A stretch of 64,000 nucleotides of DNA from Candidatus Accumulibacter affinis (GCA_016713625.1 JADJOT010000004.1:1-64000); one strand, 5' to 3'; shown: positions 51,187 to 61,124, counted from the stretch's first letter. Notes: generated by a model from the letters alone, not told the origin. Numbers and translations are program-made.

Positions 51187-54111
51187 TCACACCTTGAACA
51201 CCTTCATCACTTCATCGCCCAGGTGATTGATCACCTTCACCGCGATCCGCCCCGACTTCGGTTTCTCGAACGGACGCGAGGTGTCGCTGTTCAGGCTGGC
51301 CCAGGCTTCCGGGTCGATCTCCGCCTTCAGCGTCGTCTTCAATGCGCTGTAGGGGTCGTTGGCGCCGAGAAAGTAGGCGTGGCGGACGAAGAAGCTTTCC
51401 TGGTTGTAGTCGGTGTCGATGAACCAGCAGGCGATGCCGTCGGTGCTGTCACTGATGACTTCGCCGGTCTGCGGCTTGAAGACATCGACGCCGTTCACCT
51501 GGATGCACAGCTGGCCGTCGTCCTGCGGCAGCAGGCTGATGTCCGGTTCGCCGAAGATGACGAAGAGATTGCCCTTGCCGGTGTTCTTGAGATCCGCGGC
51601 CATGTGCAGGTCGGCGTTCATGCGCGCCTTGAGCACCGGGATTCGCCCCAGCTTGCTGAACTCGGTGGCGTGCGCCTCGTAGTTGAAGGCGCAGGCGATC
51701 AGCGCATCGAAGCCGGCTTCGCCGCACTCGCGGGCGGCTTCGACCAGATCGCTGCGCTGTACGGTGCCAAACTCTGGGCCAATGAAGATGCCGGCGCGTT
51801 TCTCGCGCAGTTCGCCTTCCTGGCCTTCGAGATAGCGTCCTTCGGCGCAGATCGCCCCTTCGCCCGGCCACGGGGTCAGCGCGGTGAAGCTGATCCGGTC
51901 TTCCCGGTGCGCCTGCTGGACGCCGGCAGTCCTGAGGTTTTCCAGAATCAGTTGCGGGAAAGACTGCCGGGCGCCGTACTCGGCGCGGTCTTCCTGGAAA
52001 CCGTCGATCAGCTCGTCATCCTCATCGACGCCGATCATCCGGTGCGGCGAGAGGCTTTCGACGGTGAAGGGACCGGCGACGCGGACGCACTTCGTGTTCT
52101 GGTAGGGCTTGTCGTAGAGGGTTTCGAATTCAGCCCTGGCGGCGATCGAGGCGTCGATGTCCTTCTGCCGGGCGATGCGCGCCTGCCACCACTCCTTCAG
52201 GATTTCATCCGCAGATTTCGCAGATTTCCGCAGATTCTTTTCACGGGTATTTAATCTGCGCCCCTCTGCGTAATCTGCGGATAGCTCTCTGGGGATTTCC
52301 CATTCCTGCCAGTTCGTCCCGAGCGCTTCATTCAATTCTCTGCGGAGCGGCTCCAGCTTCGCCTGCCACTGCTCCCAGATGACGTCGATCTCGGCGTTGT
52401 TGGCGATCGATTTGAGCGTGATGTGCGGCACGCGCTCATAGACGAAACCGTGGCGGAGGTTGCCGTGCACCGGTTGCGTGCTCGGCGCGCTGCGGGTGAC
52501 TTCGGCTTCCTTGATCTGGCCTTCACGGGAATCGGCCAGGAGGTAAAAGGGATAGCGTGCGCCCATGATGCGGGCACGGGCCAGAGCGAGTGCGACGCGC
52601 GAGGTGTCGATCGTGATCCAGCGGCGGCCCCATTGCTCGGCGACGGTGGCGGTGGTGCCGGAACCGCAGGTTGGGTCAAGAACTAGGTCGCCGGGGTCGG
52701 TGGCCATGAGGATGCAGCGTTCAATGACCTTCGTTGAGGTCTGAACGACGTAAACTTTCTCTGCGGTAAATCCTGCGATGCCAGTGTCGTCCCACGAGGC
52801 GTTAATGGGCACCACTGGAAAATCCTCGTAGTAGCGCACGACACGAATGTTGTTGCCGACCGGGGCCAACCGAGCGGCGCGTTCCAGGCGAGCCATTCCA
52901 TCGCGAGTCGTGCTCCATCCTCTTGTCCCAGCCGGGCGGTAACTCACGCCGAACAAGTCGTATGCGAAGCCCATTGCTGAATCTTGACCAGATGGCCGCC
53001 CCTGCCGCTGCGATGTCGCATCTCCAAGACGAAAGATTCGCCCGTCTTCGGGGAGTATTTTGGGATCAGCAGACTCTTCTATGCTGAGTTTTCGGCGTCT
53101 ATGCTTAATCTCGACGTGACTCCATTGGTTCTGTCCGTCCAAGAACACGCGCTTGAACGAAAAGAGCTGGCGAAACTTCGTGCTTGTCGGGTCCTTGCCA
53201 TACCAAAGGATGTAGTCCTTCGGATTCGACAAATAGACTGAGGTCTGTGCCGAAGTGGTTGTGTAGCCGATTAGGCCGAGGAAGTTGTCTGGCCCGAAAA
53301 CCTCATCCAGCAACGCACGAACGCGATGAAGATTCTCATCGCCGATTTGAATGTAGACTGAGCCGGAATCGGTGAGAAGATCGCGGGCGACGGTGAGCCG
53401 GTCCCGCAGGTAGGTGAGGTAGCTATGGATGCCGTCGCGCCAAGTGTCGCGGAAGGCTTTGACCTGCTCGGGCTCGCGGGTGATGTGGTCGGCCTTGCCG
53501 TCCGTCACGGAGCGGCTGGTGGTGGACCACTGAAAATTGCTGTTGAACCTGATCCCGTAAGGCGGATCGAGGTAGATGCACTGCACCTTGCCGCGCAGCC
53601 CCTCGCGCTCGGCGAGGCTGGCCATGACCTGCAGCGAATCGCCGAGGATCATGCGGTTGCTCCAGTTCTGGTCGTGCTGGTAGAAATCGGTCTTGTCGGC
53701 GCCCCTGGGGATGCCGTTGAAGTCGGCGAAGAGATCGGCGGTAATCTGCCCAGCCGCGTGCTGGCGCTCCTTCGTGCTGCGCAGCAGGTCGTCGATCAGC
53801 ACCTTGGGGTGCACCTTCTCCTGGATGTACAGCGGCGGCGCCGAGACGATTAGGTCGCTCCAGTCCTGCTCATCCTTGCCACGCCAGACGAGCTGCGGGT
53901 CGAGGTCGCGATTTCTGGCCGACTTCTCTTCGCCCAGCTCGGCGGCGTCGGGGCGCGGGTAGCGGACCTGCTTCGGCTGCTGCTGCTCGGTTGGCAGCAC
54001 CGCCTGGTACTCGGCGGTCGGGATGTTCTTGCGCCGGGCTTCGTCGTGGGTGAGGGTTTCGACCGACTTGCCAGGGGTGCCGAAGGATGTTCGCTTGGCC
54101 ATGCTCCTCAT
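51187..54111 (-). CDS. Type III-like DNA methyltransferase (Mod)
   Basis: A 974-residue adenine-type methyltransferase. Motif IV DPPYG is at 182-186 and the SAM-binding motif LDPTCGSGTTATVAEQWGRR near 490, the order of beta-class N6-adenine enzymes. A long C-terminal part follows. It overlaps the fic gene by ATGA; ATG 54102 (MAKRTSFGTPGKSVETLT) is an alternative start. Together with the Res protein it should methylate an asymmetric site. The target is not predictable here. Confidence 0.9.
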   Translation of the reverse strand: MRSMAKRTSFGTPGKSVETLTHDEARRKNIPTAEYQAVLPTEQQQPKQVRYPRPDAAELGEEKSARNRDLDPQLVWRGKDEQDWSDLIVSAPPLYIQEKVHPKVLIDDLLRSTKERQHAAGQITADLFADFNGIPRGADKTDFYQHDQNWSNRMILGDSLQVMASLAEREGLRGKVQCIYLDPPYGIRFNSNFQWSTTSRSVTDGKADHITREPEQVKAFRDTWRDGIHSYLTYLRDRLTVARDLLTDSGSVYIQIGDENLHRVRALLDEVFGPDNFLGLIGYTTTSAQTSVYLSNPKDYILWYGKDPTSTKFRQLFSFKRVFLDGQNQWSHVEIKHRRRKLSIEESADPKILPEDGRIFRLGDATSQRQGRPSGQDSAMGFAYDLFGVSYRPAGTRGWSTTRDGMARLERAARLAPVGNNIRVVRYYEDFPVVPINASWDDTGIAGFTAEKVYVVQTSTKVIERCILMATDPGDLVLDPTCGSGTTATVAEQWGRRWITIDTSRVALALARARIMGARYPFYLLADSREGQIKEAEVTRSAPSTQPVHGNLRHGFVYERVPHITLKSIANNAEIDVIWEQWQAKLEPLRRELNEALGTNWQEWEIPRELSADYAEGRRLNTREKNLRKSAKSADEILKEWWQARIARQKDIDASIAARAEFETLYDKPYQNTKCVRVAGPFTVESLSPHRMIGVDEDDELIDGFQEDRAEYGARQSFPQLILENLRTAGVQQAHREDRISFTALTPWPGEGAICAEGRYLEGQEGELREKRAGIFIGPEFGTVQRSDLVEAARECGEAGFDALIACAFNYEAHATEFSKLGRIPVLKARMNADLHMAADLKNTGKGNLFVIFGEPDISLLPQDDGQLCIQVNGVDVFKPQTGEVISDSTDGIACWFIDTDYNQESFFVRHAYFLGANDPYSALKTTLKAEIDPEAWASLNSDTSRPFEKPKSGRIAVKVINHLGDEVMKVFKV

Positions 54112-55196
54112 GCACTTTCGTCCGGCGGGTTTTCGCCGGTGAGAATGCCGTAGAGCGGCAGGTTAACGTAGTAGTTGCTGCGCCCGATCTTGCGCTTGAC
54201 CAGAAAACCGCCGTCGACCAGTCTGTCGAGGTACTTGGTGGCCGTGAGGCGCGAGACCTTGAGGTCGCGTTCGATGAACTCGATCCTGGTGTAGGGGTAG
54301 GAGAAGAGATTGTTGATCAGGTCCTGGCTGTAGAAGCGATAGTCGGCGCGGATACGGTGCTTGTAGTCCATCAGTTGCGACTTGATGGCCCGGATGGTGG
54401 CGATGGCGTCGGCAGCGGTGTGCTCGACGGCCATCAGCAGGTAGCGCACCCAGTCTTCCCAGTTGCCGCTGTCGCGTACCTCCTGCAGTAGCCGGTAGTA
54501 ATCGCCCTTCGTCCGTACGATGTGGCGGCTGAGGTAGAGCACGGGAACGTCGAGCAAACCCTGCTTCACCAGGTAGAGGACGTTGACAATCCGGCCGGTG
54601 CGGCCATTGCCGTCGTAGAAAGGGTGGATGCTCTCGAACTGGTGATGGATTAGCGCCATCTTGAGCAGCGGGTCGGCGTCGAACAGGCTATCGTCGTTGA
54701 TGAAGCGTTCGAGGTCGGCCATCAGCGCCAGAATGGCCTCGGGGTCTTGCGGTGGCGTGTAGACCACGTGACCGTCATTGCTCTTGAGTGCCGTTCCCGG
54801 AAGCTTCCGGAAACCGGCGAAATTGCGCTCGAGCGCTGCCTGGATGGCCAGGATGTGGTTGTTGGTGAGCAATCCGCTGCTTTTCACAGCCTCGTAGCCG
54901 ACACGAAGGGCCTGGCGGTAACGCGCGACTTCCTTGGTCGCCGCACTGGCGGCTGCGTCGGGGAAAGCCAGCTCACGGAACAGTTCGTCCTGAGTGGTGA
55001 TGATGTTCTCGATCTCGGAGCTGTCCTTGGCCTCCTGGAGGCCGAGGGTGCTGATCAGGATGCCCTGGTTGGGCATCGAACCCGCCACACCCTTCAGTTC
55101 GGCGAGACTCCGACTCGCGGCGTTGAGCTGCTTGAGGATATCCGGCCGGTCAAAGCGTTCGGGGCGGAGGGCAGTCAGGGATGGGATATCAGTCAT
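54108..55196 (-). CDS. Fic-domain AMPylase with N-terminal inhibitory motif
   Basis: A 362-residue protein. The Fic motif HPFYDGNGRTGR (HxFx(D/E)GNGRxxR) is intact near residue 200. SSEIEN near residue 60 fits the (S/T)xxxE(G/N) inhibitory helix of class II Fic proteins. The C-terminus has a winged helix (YTRIEFIERDLKVSRLTATK). Fic enzymes transfer AMP to Ser/Thr/Tyr of targets. It sits between res and mod and overlaps mod by 4 nt, so it belongs to the restriction locus. Confidence 0.9.
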   Translation of the reverse strand: MTDIPSLTALRPERFDRPDILKQLNAASRSLAELKGVAGSMPNQGILISTLGLQEAKDSSEIENIITTQDELFRELAFPDAAASAATKEVARYRQALRVGYEAVKSSGLLTNNHILAIQAALERNFAGFRKLPGTALKSNDGHVVYTPPQDPEAILALMADLERFINDDSLFDADPLLKMALIHHQFESIHPFYDGNGRTGRIVNVLYLVKQGLLDVPVLYLSRHIVRTKGDYYRLLQEVRDSGNWEDWVRYLLMAVEHTAADAIATIRAIKSQLMDYKHRIRADYRFYSQDLINNLFSYPYTRIEFIERDLKVSRLTATKYLDRLVDGGFLVKRKIGRSNYYVNLPLYGILTGENPPDESA

Positions 55197-55287
55197 TTCT
55201 TTGCATGTCGCGGATGACGTGTATAGAAAAGTGAGACGATCGATACCTGTCTGCCGGCGCAGTCAAGGATCCGCTGTCCCGGTGGAC

Positions 55288-58200
55288 TCATGCCTGCACC
55301 GCCCCATCGATCATTCTGGCGAACTCGCCCTCGACCCTGGCCTTGAAATCGGACTCGATCTGGTACACCTCGCAGAACTCGGCAAACGCCCAGCGGCCAT
55401 AGCTGCCGAGATGGTTCACGCCGGGCACCCAGTAGCTGTCCATGGTCGATTTCTTCTCCTTGGCGTCCTCGCGCCGGTAGCCCTTGATCTCGACCACGAG
55501 ATGCAGCAGGTCATCGGGGCCGTGGCCATCATCGACCAACACGATGAAGTCGGGCCGGTACTTGCGTGTCTCGGAGCCATAGCGATAGGGGACTTCCAGG
55601 CCGAGGTTGTGGTTCTTCACATAGGCGCGAACCCTGGGGTGCGACTCGGCAACGCGGCAGAATTCGCCTTCCCAGTCGCTGTCGAGGATCACCCAGTTGA
55701 TGTGACAGGATTGCGAACTCGTCTCCCAGCGGTCGGTCTTCGAGGTGTTGAAGCGGACGTGCCTGGTCGATCCAGTGGGATTGTAGGGGTCGAGCAGCGC
55801 CTTGATCGGGCGCTCGCCGAGGAACTGCCGGGTGATCGCCGCCGTGATCCGGTTGCAGGCCATGTCGGCGAGTTCCTGGTACATCAGCAGCGCCGGGTAG
55901 GTGTCGCCCTTGCAGACCAGGCAGGTGTCCAGCCATTGCCGGGTGATGCGCTTGAGCTGGCCGAAGAGGTAAAGCCTGGGCTCCTCGCCGGGATCGCGCC
56001 ACTTGGTGTATAGCAGCCGCTGGGTCACCTGGAAAACGAGCGTCGAGGGGCGCATGTCGCCGAGGTGCTGCAGGCTCATGTCCACGCCTTCGCCGATGAT
56101 TCCGGAGTTGCGGGTGATCGACGGGCCAACCAGGTCGGGGCTGAGTTCGAGGATCGAGTCGTCGTTGAAGGCGGCGGTCAGCCGTTCTTCAGGCAACTCC
56201 ACGCGATAGCCTTCGACCCGGGGAAAGCGGATTTCGAGCGCGTCGCGCTCCGGGCGAACGGCCCTGACCTGTATCGTCTCGCGCGGCGGTTGGGGCGGTG
56301 CAATGACCGGTTTGGCGGTGAAGTCGAAAGGGATGCCGAAGACGTCGGCGTACTCGACGTTGAACAGCCCTTCCTCGTTCAATTCGTAGGACTGGCGGCG
56401 CAGCGCGCGGCCGATGACCTGCTCGCAGAGCAACTGGGTGCCGAAGGCGCGGATGCCGAGCACATGGGTGACGGTATTGGCGTCCCAGCCTTCGGTGAGC
56501 ATCGACACCGAGACGACACAGCGGATGGCGCCGCCCAACTGCGCGGGCTTGCCGACGGTGTTCATGACTTCGCGCAGCAACTCCTGGTCGCTGATGTGGT
56601 CGCCGGAACGGGCGTCGCCTGAACGTTCGACGATCTCGCGGCGAAAACGCTCGATCTCGTCCGCCGCCATGCTGCGGAAGTTGTCGTCGAGGGCGTCGCC
56701 GGCTTCGAGTTGCTCGCTGTCGATCAGCAGCGTGTTCGGGCGCGGCAGCGGCTTGCCGGTGGTTTCGTCGAAATTGCGGAACAGCGGCAGGCGCCCGTTC
56801 TCGAGCGTCGTCGTGCCGTCATGGTTCTTGCGCTGGAAGCCCGAGACGAAATCGTAAACCAGCTTCGAGATGGCGGTGTTCTGGCAGACGACGATGAAAC
56901 AGGGCGGCACCTTGATAGCCTTCTCCTCCCACAGCCTGAAGGTCTGCTCGTAGTGGCCATAGAGGGCCTGCAGTGCCGTCTGCAAACGGGTTGGGAGTTT
57001 GAGGGGGTCGAGGTCTTCGCCCTGGCCGCGGCCCTTCCGGGGCATGTCCTTGCTGATGTTCTCCCAGAGGTTGCGGAACACTGGCATTTCGTTGCCGGGA
57101 ATGTTCTCGGCCACCGGCACGCGCGGCAGCTTGACGATGCCGCATTCGATGGCGTCCATCAGCGAGAAGTCGCTCATCGTCCACGGGAACAGGGTGCCCT
57201 CGGCATAACCCGAACCGCGCAGGAAGAAAGGTGTCGCCGACAGGTCGATGACGCGGGTCGTCCCGAGCTTGCGGTTGACGGCTTCGAGGCCGGAAATCCA
57301 CAGGCGGGCGGCTTCGTTGTTTTTCTCGGCCTCCTTCCGGTCGTCGCCTTTCAGGTCCTCGTCATCGGCGTCTTTCGGCTTCTCCCGGTAGCAGTGGTGC
57401 GCTTCGTCGTTGATGACGAGGATGTTCTTCATGCCCATCAGGTCGGGCATCACTCGCTGGAGCATCTGGCCTTCGCTTTCGAGCGTCCTGAGTTCTTCAC
57501 CCGTGCGGCCCTGCAGGAGTTGCCGCCCACCCCTGGAAATCTCGATGCGCTCGCGCATCTTGAAGGCGTGGTAGTTGGTGATGACGATCTTGGCGCGGCT
57601 CATGTCGTCAAGCAGGTCGCCCGGCAGCAATTCGCGGTCCTTGTAGTAGCTGTCCGGGTCATTCGGCTGCAGGACGCGCAGGCGATCCTTGATCGTCAGG
57701 CCGGGAGCGCAGATCAGGAAGCCGCGCGTGAAGTTCCTGCTGCCCGGCCGGCGCACCGCATTGATCGTCTGCCAGGCGATGAGCATGGCCATGACGGTTG
57801 TCTTGCCGGCGCCGGTGGCCAGTTTCAGGGCGAGGCGCAGCAACTCGGGATTGGCGTCCCTGTTTGCCGCAGCGAGGTGGTCGAGAACGCGTTTGCCGTG
57901 TCTGGACTGCGGCGCGACCTCGGTGAGCCAGATCGCGGTTTCCACGGCTTCCACCTGACAGAAGAACGGTCGGACACCGCTGAACTGGTGATGACGCCAA
58001 TACTGCAGCAGGCGGGCGGTCTCCGGAGTCACCTGCCACTGATTGGGATTGGGCAGCGAGCGCCAGGAAGCCACATGCCCGCGAACTTCGTTGATGATCG
58101 AGGTGGGATCGTACTGCTGCTCCCGGGTTGACAGTCCCTTGCCGTCGTCGAAAACGAAAGTCTGCTGTTTGGCTGCACTCTTGCGCTTCCTGGGCTTCGG

Positions 58201-58341
58201 GATCGGGGTGATGAACTGCGCCCGGCGCCGGGTTTCGAGGACCTTCTCCGTCGGCTGCCCGTCCTCGTTCAGTTCCCAGTGCTTCGCCGGGCAGTCGTAG
58301 GGAGAGTTGAGAATCGGGTGATCAAAGAAGGGGTTGGACAT
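55288..58341 (-). CDS. Type III-like restriction endonuclease / DEAD-box helicase (Res)
   Basis: A 1017-residue protein. Walker A LATGAGKTTVMAMLIAW is near 174-190, the DEAH-type box INDEAHHCYREKP lies in the middle, VSMLTEGWDANTVTHVLGIR is motif V/VI-like, and the C-terminal nuclease reads RPDFIVLVDDGHGPDDL then VVEIKGYR (PD-ExK). It needs ATP and Mod to cut. The gene order res-fic-mod is unusual. It is the first gene transcribed; the 91 bp before fic contain nothing obvious. Confidence 0.92.
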   Translation of the reverse strand: MSNPFFDHPILNSPYDCPAKHWELNEDGQPTEKVLETRRRAQFITPIPKPRKRKSAAKQQTFVFDDGKGLSTREQQYDPTSIINEVRGHVASWRSLPNPNQWQVTPETARLLQYWRHHQFSGVRPFFCQVEAVETAIWLTEVAPQSRHGKRVLDHLAAANRDANPELLRLALKLATGAGKTTVMAMLIAWQTINAVRRPGSRNFTRGFLICAPGLTIKDRLRVLQPNDPDSYYKDRELLPGDLLDDMSRAKIVITNYHAFKMRERIEISRGGRQLLQGRTGEELRTLESEGQMLQRVMPDLMGMKNILVINDEAHHCYREKPKDADDEDLKGDDRKEAEKNNEAARLWISGLEAVNRKLGTTRVIDLSATPFFLRGSGYAEGTLFPWTMSDFSLMDAIECGIVKLPRVPVAENIPGNEMPVFRNLWENISKDMPRKGRGQGEDLDPLKLPTRLQTALQALYGHYEQTFRLWEEKAIKVPPCFIVVCQNTAISKLVYDFVSGFQRKNHDGTTTLENGRLPLFRNFDETTGKPLPRPNTLLIDSEQLEAGDALDDNFRSMAADEIERFRREIVERSGDARSGDHISDQELLREVMNTVGKPAQLGGAIRCVVSVSMLTEGWDANTVTHVLGIRAFGTQLLCEQVIGRALRRQSYELNEEGLFNVEYADVFGIPFDFTAKPVIAPPQPPRETIQVRAVRPERDALEIRFPRVEGYRVELPEERLTAAFNDDSILELSPDLVGPSITRNSGIIGEGVDMSLQHLGDMRPSTLVFQVTQRLLYTKWRDPGEEPRLYLFGQLKRITRQWLDTCLVCKGDTYPALLMYQELADMACNRITAAITRQFLGERPIKALLDPYNPTGSTRHVRFNTSKTDRWETSSQSCHINWVILDSDWEGEFCRVAESHPRVRAYVKNHNLGLEVPYRYGSETRKYRPDFIVLVDDGHGPDDLLHLVVEIKGYRREDAKEKKSTMDSYWVPGVNHLGSYGRWAFAEFCEVYQIESDFKARVEGEFARMIDGAVQA

Positions 58342-58690
58342 GGTCGAGTTCAGTCGTTTTTCTTGCCGCCGGCCGGGTGGTTCTGTTCTGCCACGTCGTC
58401 ACGGGTCGGCATCCTTCGCGGAGTCCCGATAGCCGCCGCCCTCCCTGCCGTTGAATCCCGCGGTTACAAAAGCTGACGACGATCGTTCCCCGCGCCCGTT
58501 GGCTACACCACTGTCGGCGCCAATTGACCACGATCAGGAGAACTGGCCTGCGTTGGGACGAGTATTCTGGCGAGAGCAAGCCACCAAGGCGGCGCTCCGC
58601 AAATGTACCGTAACATCCGGCCGAGCGGGTAAGCCCCGGCAACTGTTGGGCACTTTGTTGGGCACATTTTTGGCTACCGCTATTACAGAA
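58342..58690. other. Intergenic stretch upstream of res
   Basis: About 350 bp with only short frames and no recognised protein. The res promoter should lie here. Right of it is the tRNA-Arg terminator. Confidence 0.5.
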
Positions 58691-58723
58691 GCAAGAAAGC
58701 CACCGCGATGGTGGCTTTCTTGC
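58691..58723 (-). terminator. Terminator of the tRNA-Arg locus
   Basis: A perfect 14-bp stem (GCAAGAAAGCCACC with GGTGGCTTTCTTGC, 5-nt loop) beginning 10 nt after the CCA end of the tRNA fragment, in the same direction (minus). This suggests that this is the host-side end of the tRNA locus. Confidence 0.75.
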
Positions 58724-58733
58724 TTGATTCTGT

Positions 58734-58778
58734 TGGCACGCCCGGAGCGATTCGAACGCCCCACCCCTTGGTTCGTAG
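58734..58778 (-). tRNA. 3' half of tRNA-Arg(ACG): attachment-site remnant, not a full tRNA
   Basis: On the minus strand: anticodon loop CTACGAA (anticodon ACG), stem CCAAG, variable GGGTG, T-arm GGGCG TTCGAAT CGCTC, acceptor CGGGCGT and GCCA. The 5' half is absent: the bases before CTACGAA do not pair with CCAAG. This is the signature left when an island integrates into the 3' end of a tRNA gene. A tyrosine integrase lies 205 bp away. Confidence 0.8.
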
Positions 58779-58983
58779 GTAGGTACAGCAGATGTTTTTG
58801 ACACTTCCTGAAACGTACAGAGCTTCCAATATTCCATGTAACCTGTTGTTTTACTGAAATCTAGCGTCTATACTGTGTCTCAAGGGGTGTCAAGAACCGC
58901 CGTACTGAATCAATCCAACTTGTACCCTGACTTGTACCCGGAAGCGTTCCGAATGGAATATCTGTACAAAGGGAGGGTGGAAC

Positions 58984-60312
58984 ATGGGCAAGTACAACGT
59001 CAAAAGTCTTGAGGCTGCTGCGGCCAAGGTCATCACGGGGGAACGATACTTGTCTGACGGCGATGGGTTATATCTGCGGGTTCGCGCAGGGGAAGCGAGG
59101 CAGGTTTGGTTCTACCGCTACACCATGCGCGGGACGGCCCGAAAGATGCAACTTGGCGTGTACGGCGATATGGGTCTAGCAGCTGCGCGAGTCAGGGCCA
59201 ATGAGCTATCAGCCATGCGTCGTCAAGGTGTAGACCCTGTTCTGGCTGAAGAGGCCGGAGAGGCGGCAAAGGCAGAAGCCACGGCAGCGGCGGCGGCAGC
59301 TAAGACAGCAGCAGCGGCAAAGGCTGCGGCGCGGCTTACGGTACGGGCCTTGCTCGATCGGTGGCAGGCTGACTACCTCTCCCACAAGCGCAAAGACGGG
59401 GGCGCCGAGATACGGCGATCCTTCGCCAAGGACGTACTGCCGACGCTTGGCGCGGTTCCGGCTGAGGACATCGCTCGTGGCATGGTGGCCAGCCTTCTCG
59501 ATAGCGTCGTTCGTCGCGGTTCCCCGGTCATAGCCAACTACCTGCTTGCTGATTTGCGCCAGATGTTTGAGTTTGCGCGTGCTCGCCAGATCATTGAGGC
59601 GAACCCTTGCGATGGATTGAGCAAAGCGCAGTTTGGCGGCGCCAAGGTCGAACGTGATCGCGTTCTGAGCGAGGCAGAAATCAGGGAGCTACTCGCCAAG
59701 ATTCCGGGGGCAAAGTTGCAGAAGCGCACAGAAGCCGCTATCTGGTTGATGCTGAGCACAGGTTGCCGAGTTGGAGAAATCAGCAAGGCGCTATGGTCCG
59801 CTGTCGATCTGGAGGGCAGGGTTTGGAGCATCCCCGCTGAGGATGCGAAGAATGCCAAGGAGCACCGCATTTGTCTGTCAGCTTTTGCCGTCAAGTGGTT
59901 TGAAGTGCTGAAGCCAACGTCGGGCGCTTCGCAATGGGTGTTCCCCGCAGAGAACAAGACTGACGCCCATGTGTGCGTCAAGAGCATCACAAAGCAGATC
60001 GGCGACAGGCAGCGAGAAGGCGCGCCGATGCAGAACCGTAGTCAAGCCGTGGCGTCGCTGAAGCTGAGCGGTGGCGATTGGACCCCTCACGACTTGAGAC
60101 GAACGGCGGCAACGCTAGCCGGCGAGCTTGGAACACCCCCTTACGTGATTGAGCGGATGCTGAACCACCAACAGCGGAATCCGCTTGAGCGCATTTATCA
60201 GCGGCAATCGTTGGAACCTGAACAGCAGGAAGGCTGGCGGCTGATCGGTGAGCGGCTCGAACTCCTGACCAGCGGCGCGTCAAACGTGGTCCCACTGAAG
60301 CGCACAGCTTGA
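58984..60312 (+). CDS. Tyrosine-family integrase (DUF4102 type)
   Basis: A 442-residue integrase. The N-terminal DUF4102 arm-binding domain has LSDGDGLYLRVRAGEARQVW and FYRYTMRGTARKMQLGVYGD. An Ala-rich linker follows (residues 90-115). The catalytic domain has Arg in LSTGCRVGEISKALW, PHDLRRTAATLAGELGTPPY with HxxR, and LNHQQRNPLERIYQRQ with the Tyr nucleophile. All core residues are present. Such enzymes integrate islands at tRNA 3' ends, matching the tRNA-Arg fragment beside it. Confidence 0.95.
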   Translation: MGKYNVKSLEAAAAKVITGERYLSDGDGLYLRVRAGEARQVWFYRYTMRGTARKMQLGVYGDMGLAAARVRANELSAMRRQGVDPVLAEEAGEAAKAEATAAAAAAKTAAAAKAAARLTVRALLDRWQADYLSHKRKDGGAEIRRSFAKDVLPTLGAVPAEDIARGMVASLLDSVVRRGSPVIANYLLADLRQMFEFARARQIIEANPCDGLSKAQFGGAKVERDRVLSEAEIRELLAKIPGAKLQKRTEAAIWLMLSTGCRVGEISKALWSAVDLEGRVWSIPAEDAKNAKEHRICLSAFAVKWFEVLKPTSGASQWVFPAENKTDAHVCVKSITKQIGDRQREGAPMQNRSQAVASLKLSGGDWTPHDLRRTAATLAGELGTPPYVIERMLNHQQRNPLERIYQRQSLEPEQQEGWRLIGERLELLTSGASNVVPLKRTA

Positions 60313-60695
60313 AATCCGGCGTAGGGTCTGCGGCGATCTGATCGCCAAGTGGCGCAGGCTCGAAGATTGGTCGCGGTACTGCTCGCCGGTGGCGACGACG
60401 ACGGGCGATGTGTTGCCAATGAGGGGCGCTAGAGCGGGTTGATCCAGGTCTGGCGTATGCGGGCCGGATCATCCCAGAAAAGTTTTTTGTGTGGTTTTTG
60501 TAACGGACATGCTTTGCCTGATTTGCGCACCAATACAGTGCATTTCAGCGATCAATAACGCTCGTTGCGCTCAATGGCGTCCAACACGTTCCGATACGTT
60601 CCTGATTTGCGTGTCCCTCCGGCAAGCTTGCATGAAATCTCTGAACGCCTCTGGTAACGTTTGCTGCGAATTCAACCCGAAGAGGAGAGCAGCAG
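60313..60695 (+). other. Intergenic stretch between integrase and IS66 genes
   Basis: About 380 bp without a gene. A T-rich tract (AGTTTTTTGTGTGG) lies at about 60481. A GAGGAG ribosome site for the next gene lies at 60681. I could not identify a terminal inverted repeat. Confidence 0.5.
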
Positions 60696-61124
60696 ATGGA
60701 CGATCTGGCGAAGGTGATGGAAGCAAGGGGTGGCGAGAGCCTTGAACAGGTACGGGAGCGCTTCAAGCGCTGGCGCGAAACACGGGGACGGGGCGAGCAC
60801 GTCCCTCGAGAGTTGTGGGCGGCGGCGGTAGGGATCGCCCGTGTCCATGGCCTGCACGTCACCGCACGGGAACTGCACCTGGACTACGGCGGATTGAAGC
60901 GGCGCCAGCAGGAGCAAGCCGGTAGCACCCTGCAGGCAGCCAGGAAGGAGACACAGTTCGTCGAATGGACGATTGCGTCCGCCCGCGAGTCCGGCGCTCA
61001 GCTCCTGAGCGAGTGCGTGATCGAGATGAAGAGCCGGCGCGGCGCGAAGATGCGGGTGGAACTGAATGGCCCGGGTCTCGCCGGTCTCACCGGCTTATGC
61101 AGCGCTTTCTGGAGTGCCGCATGA
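60696..61124 (+). CDS. tnpA: IS66-type accessory protein TnpA
   Basis: A 142-residue protein: a helix-turn-helix-type N-half (LEQVRERFKRWRETRGRGEH, VPRELWAAAVGIARVHGLHV, ARELHLDYGGLKRRQQEQ) and a C-terminal strand region (CVIEMKSRRGAKMRVELNG). This matches IS66 OrfA. It overlaps tnpB by ATGA. GAGGAG precedes ATG. Confidence 0.85.
   Translation: MDDLAKVMEARGGESLEQVRERFKRWRETRGRGEHVPRELWAAAVGIARVHGLHVTARELHLDYGGLKRRQQEQAGSTLQAARKETQFVEWTIASARESGAQLLSECVIEMKSRRGAKMRVELNGPGLAGLTGLCSAFWSAA

Noticed and set aside
58734..58778. A complete tRNA gene
   Set aside because: The 5' half including D-arm and 5' acceptor strand is missing; bases before the anticodon loop do not pair.
58451..58801. 116-codon frame ending with an ERFERPTPWFVGRYS-like tail
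   Set aside because: That tail is the antisense reading of the tRNA-Arg 3' half, a common annotation artefact.
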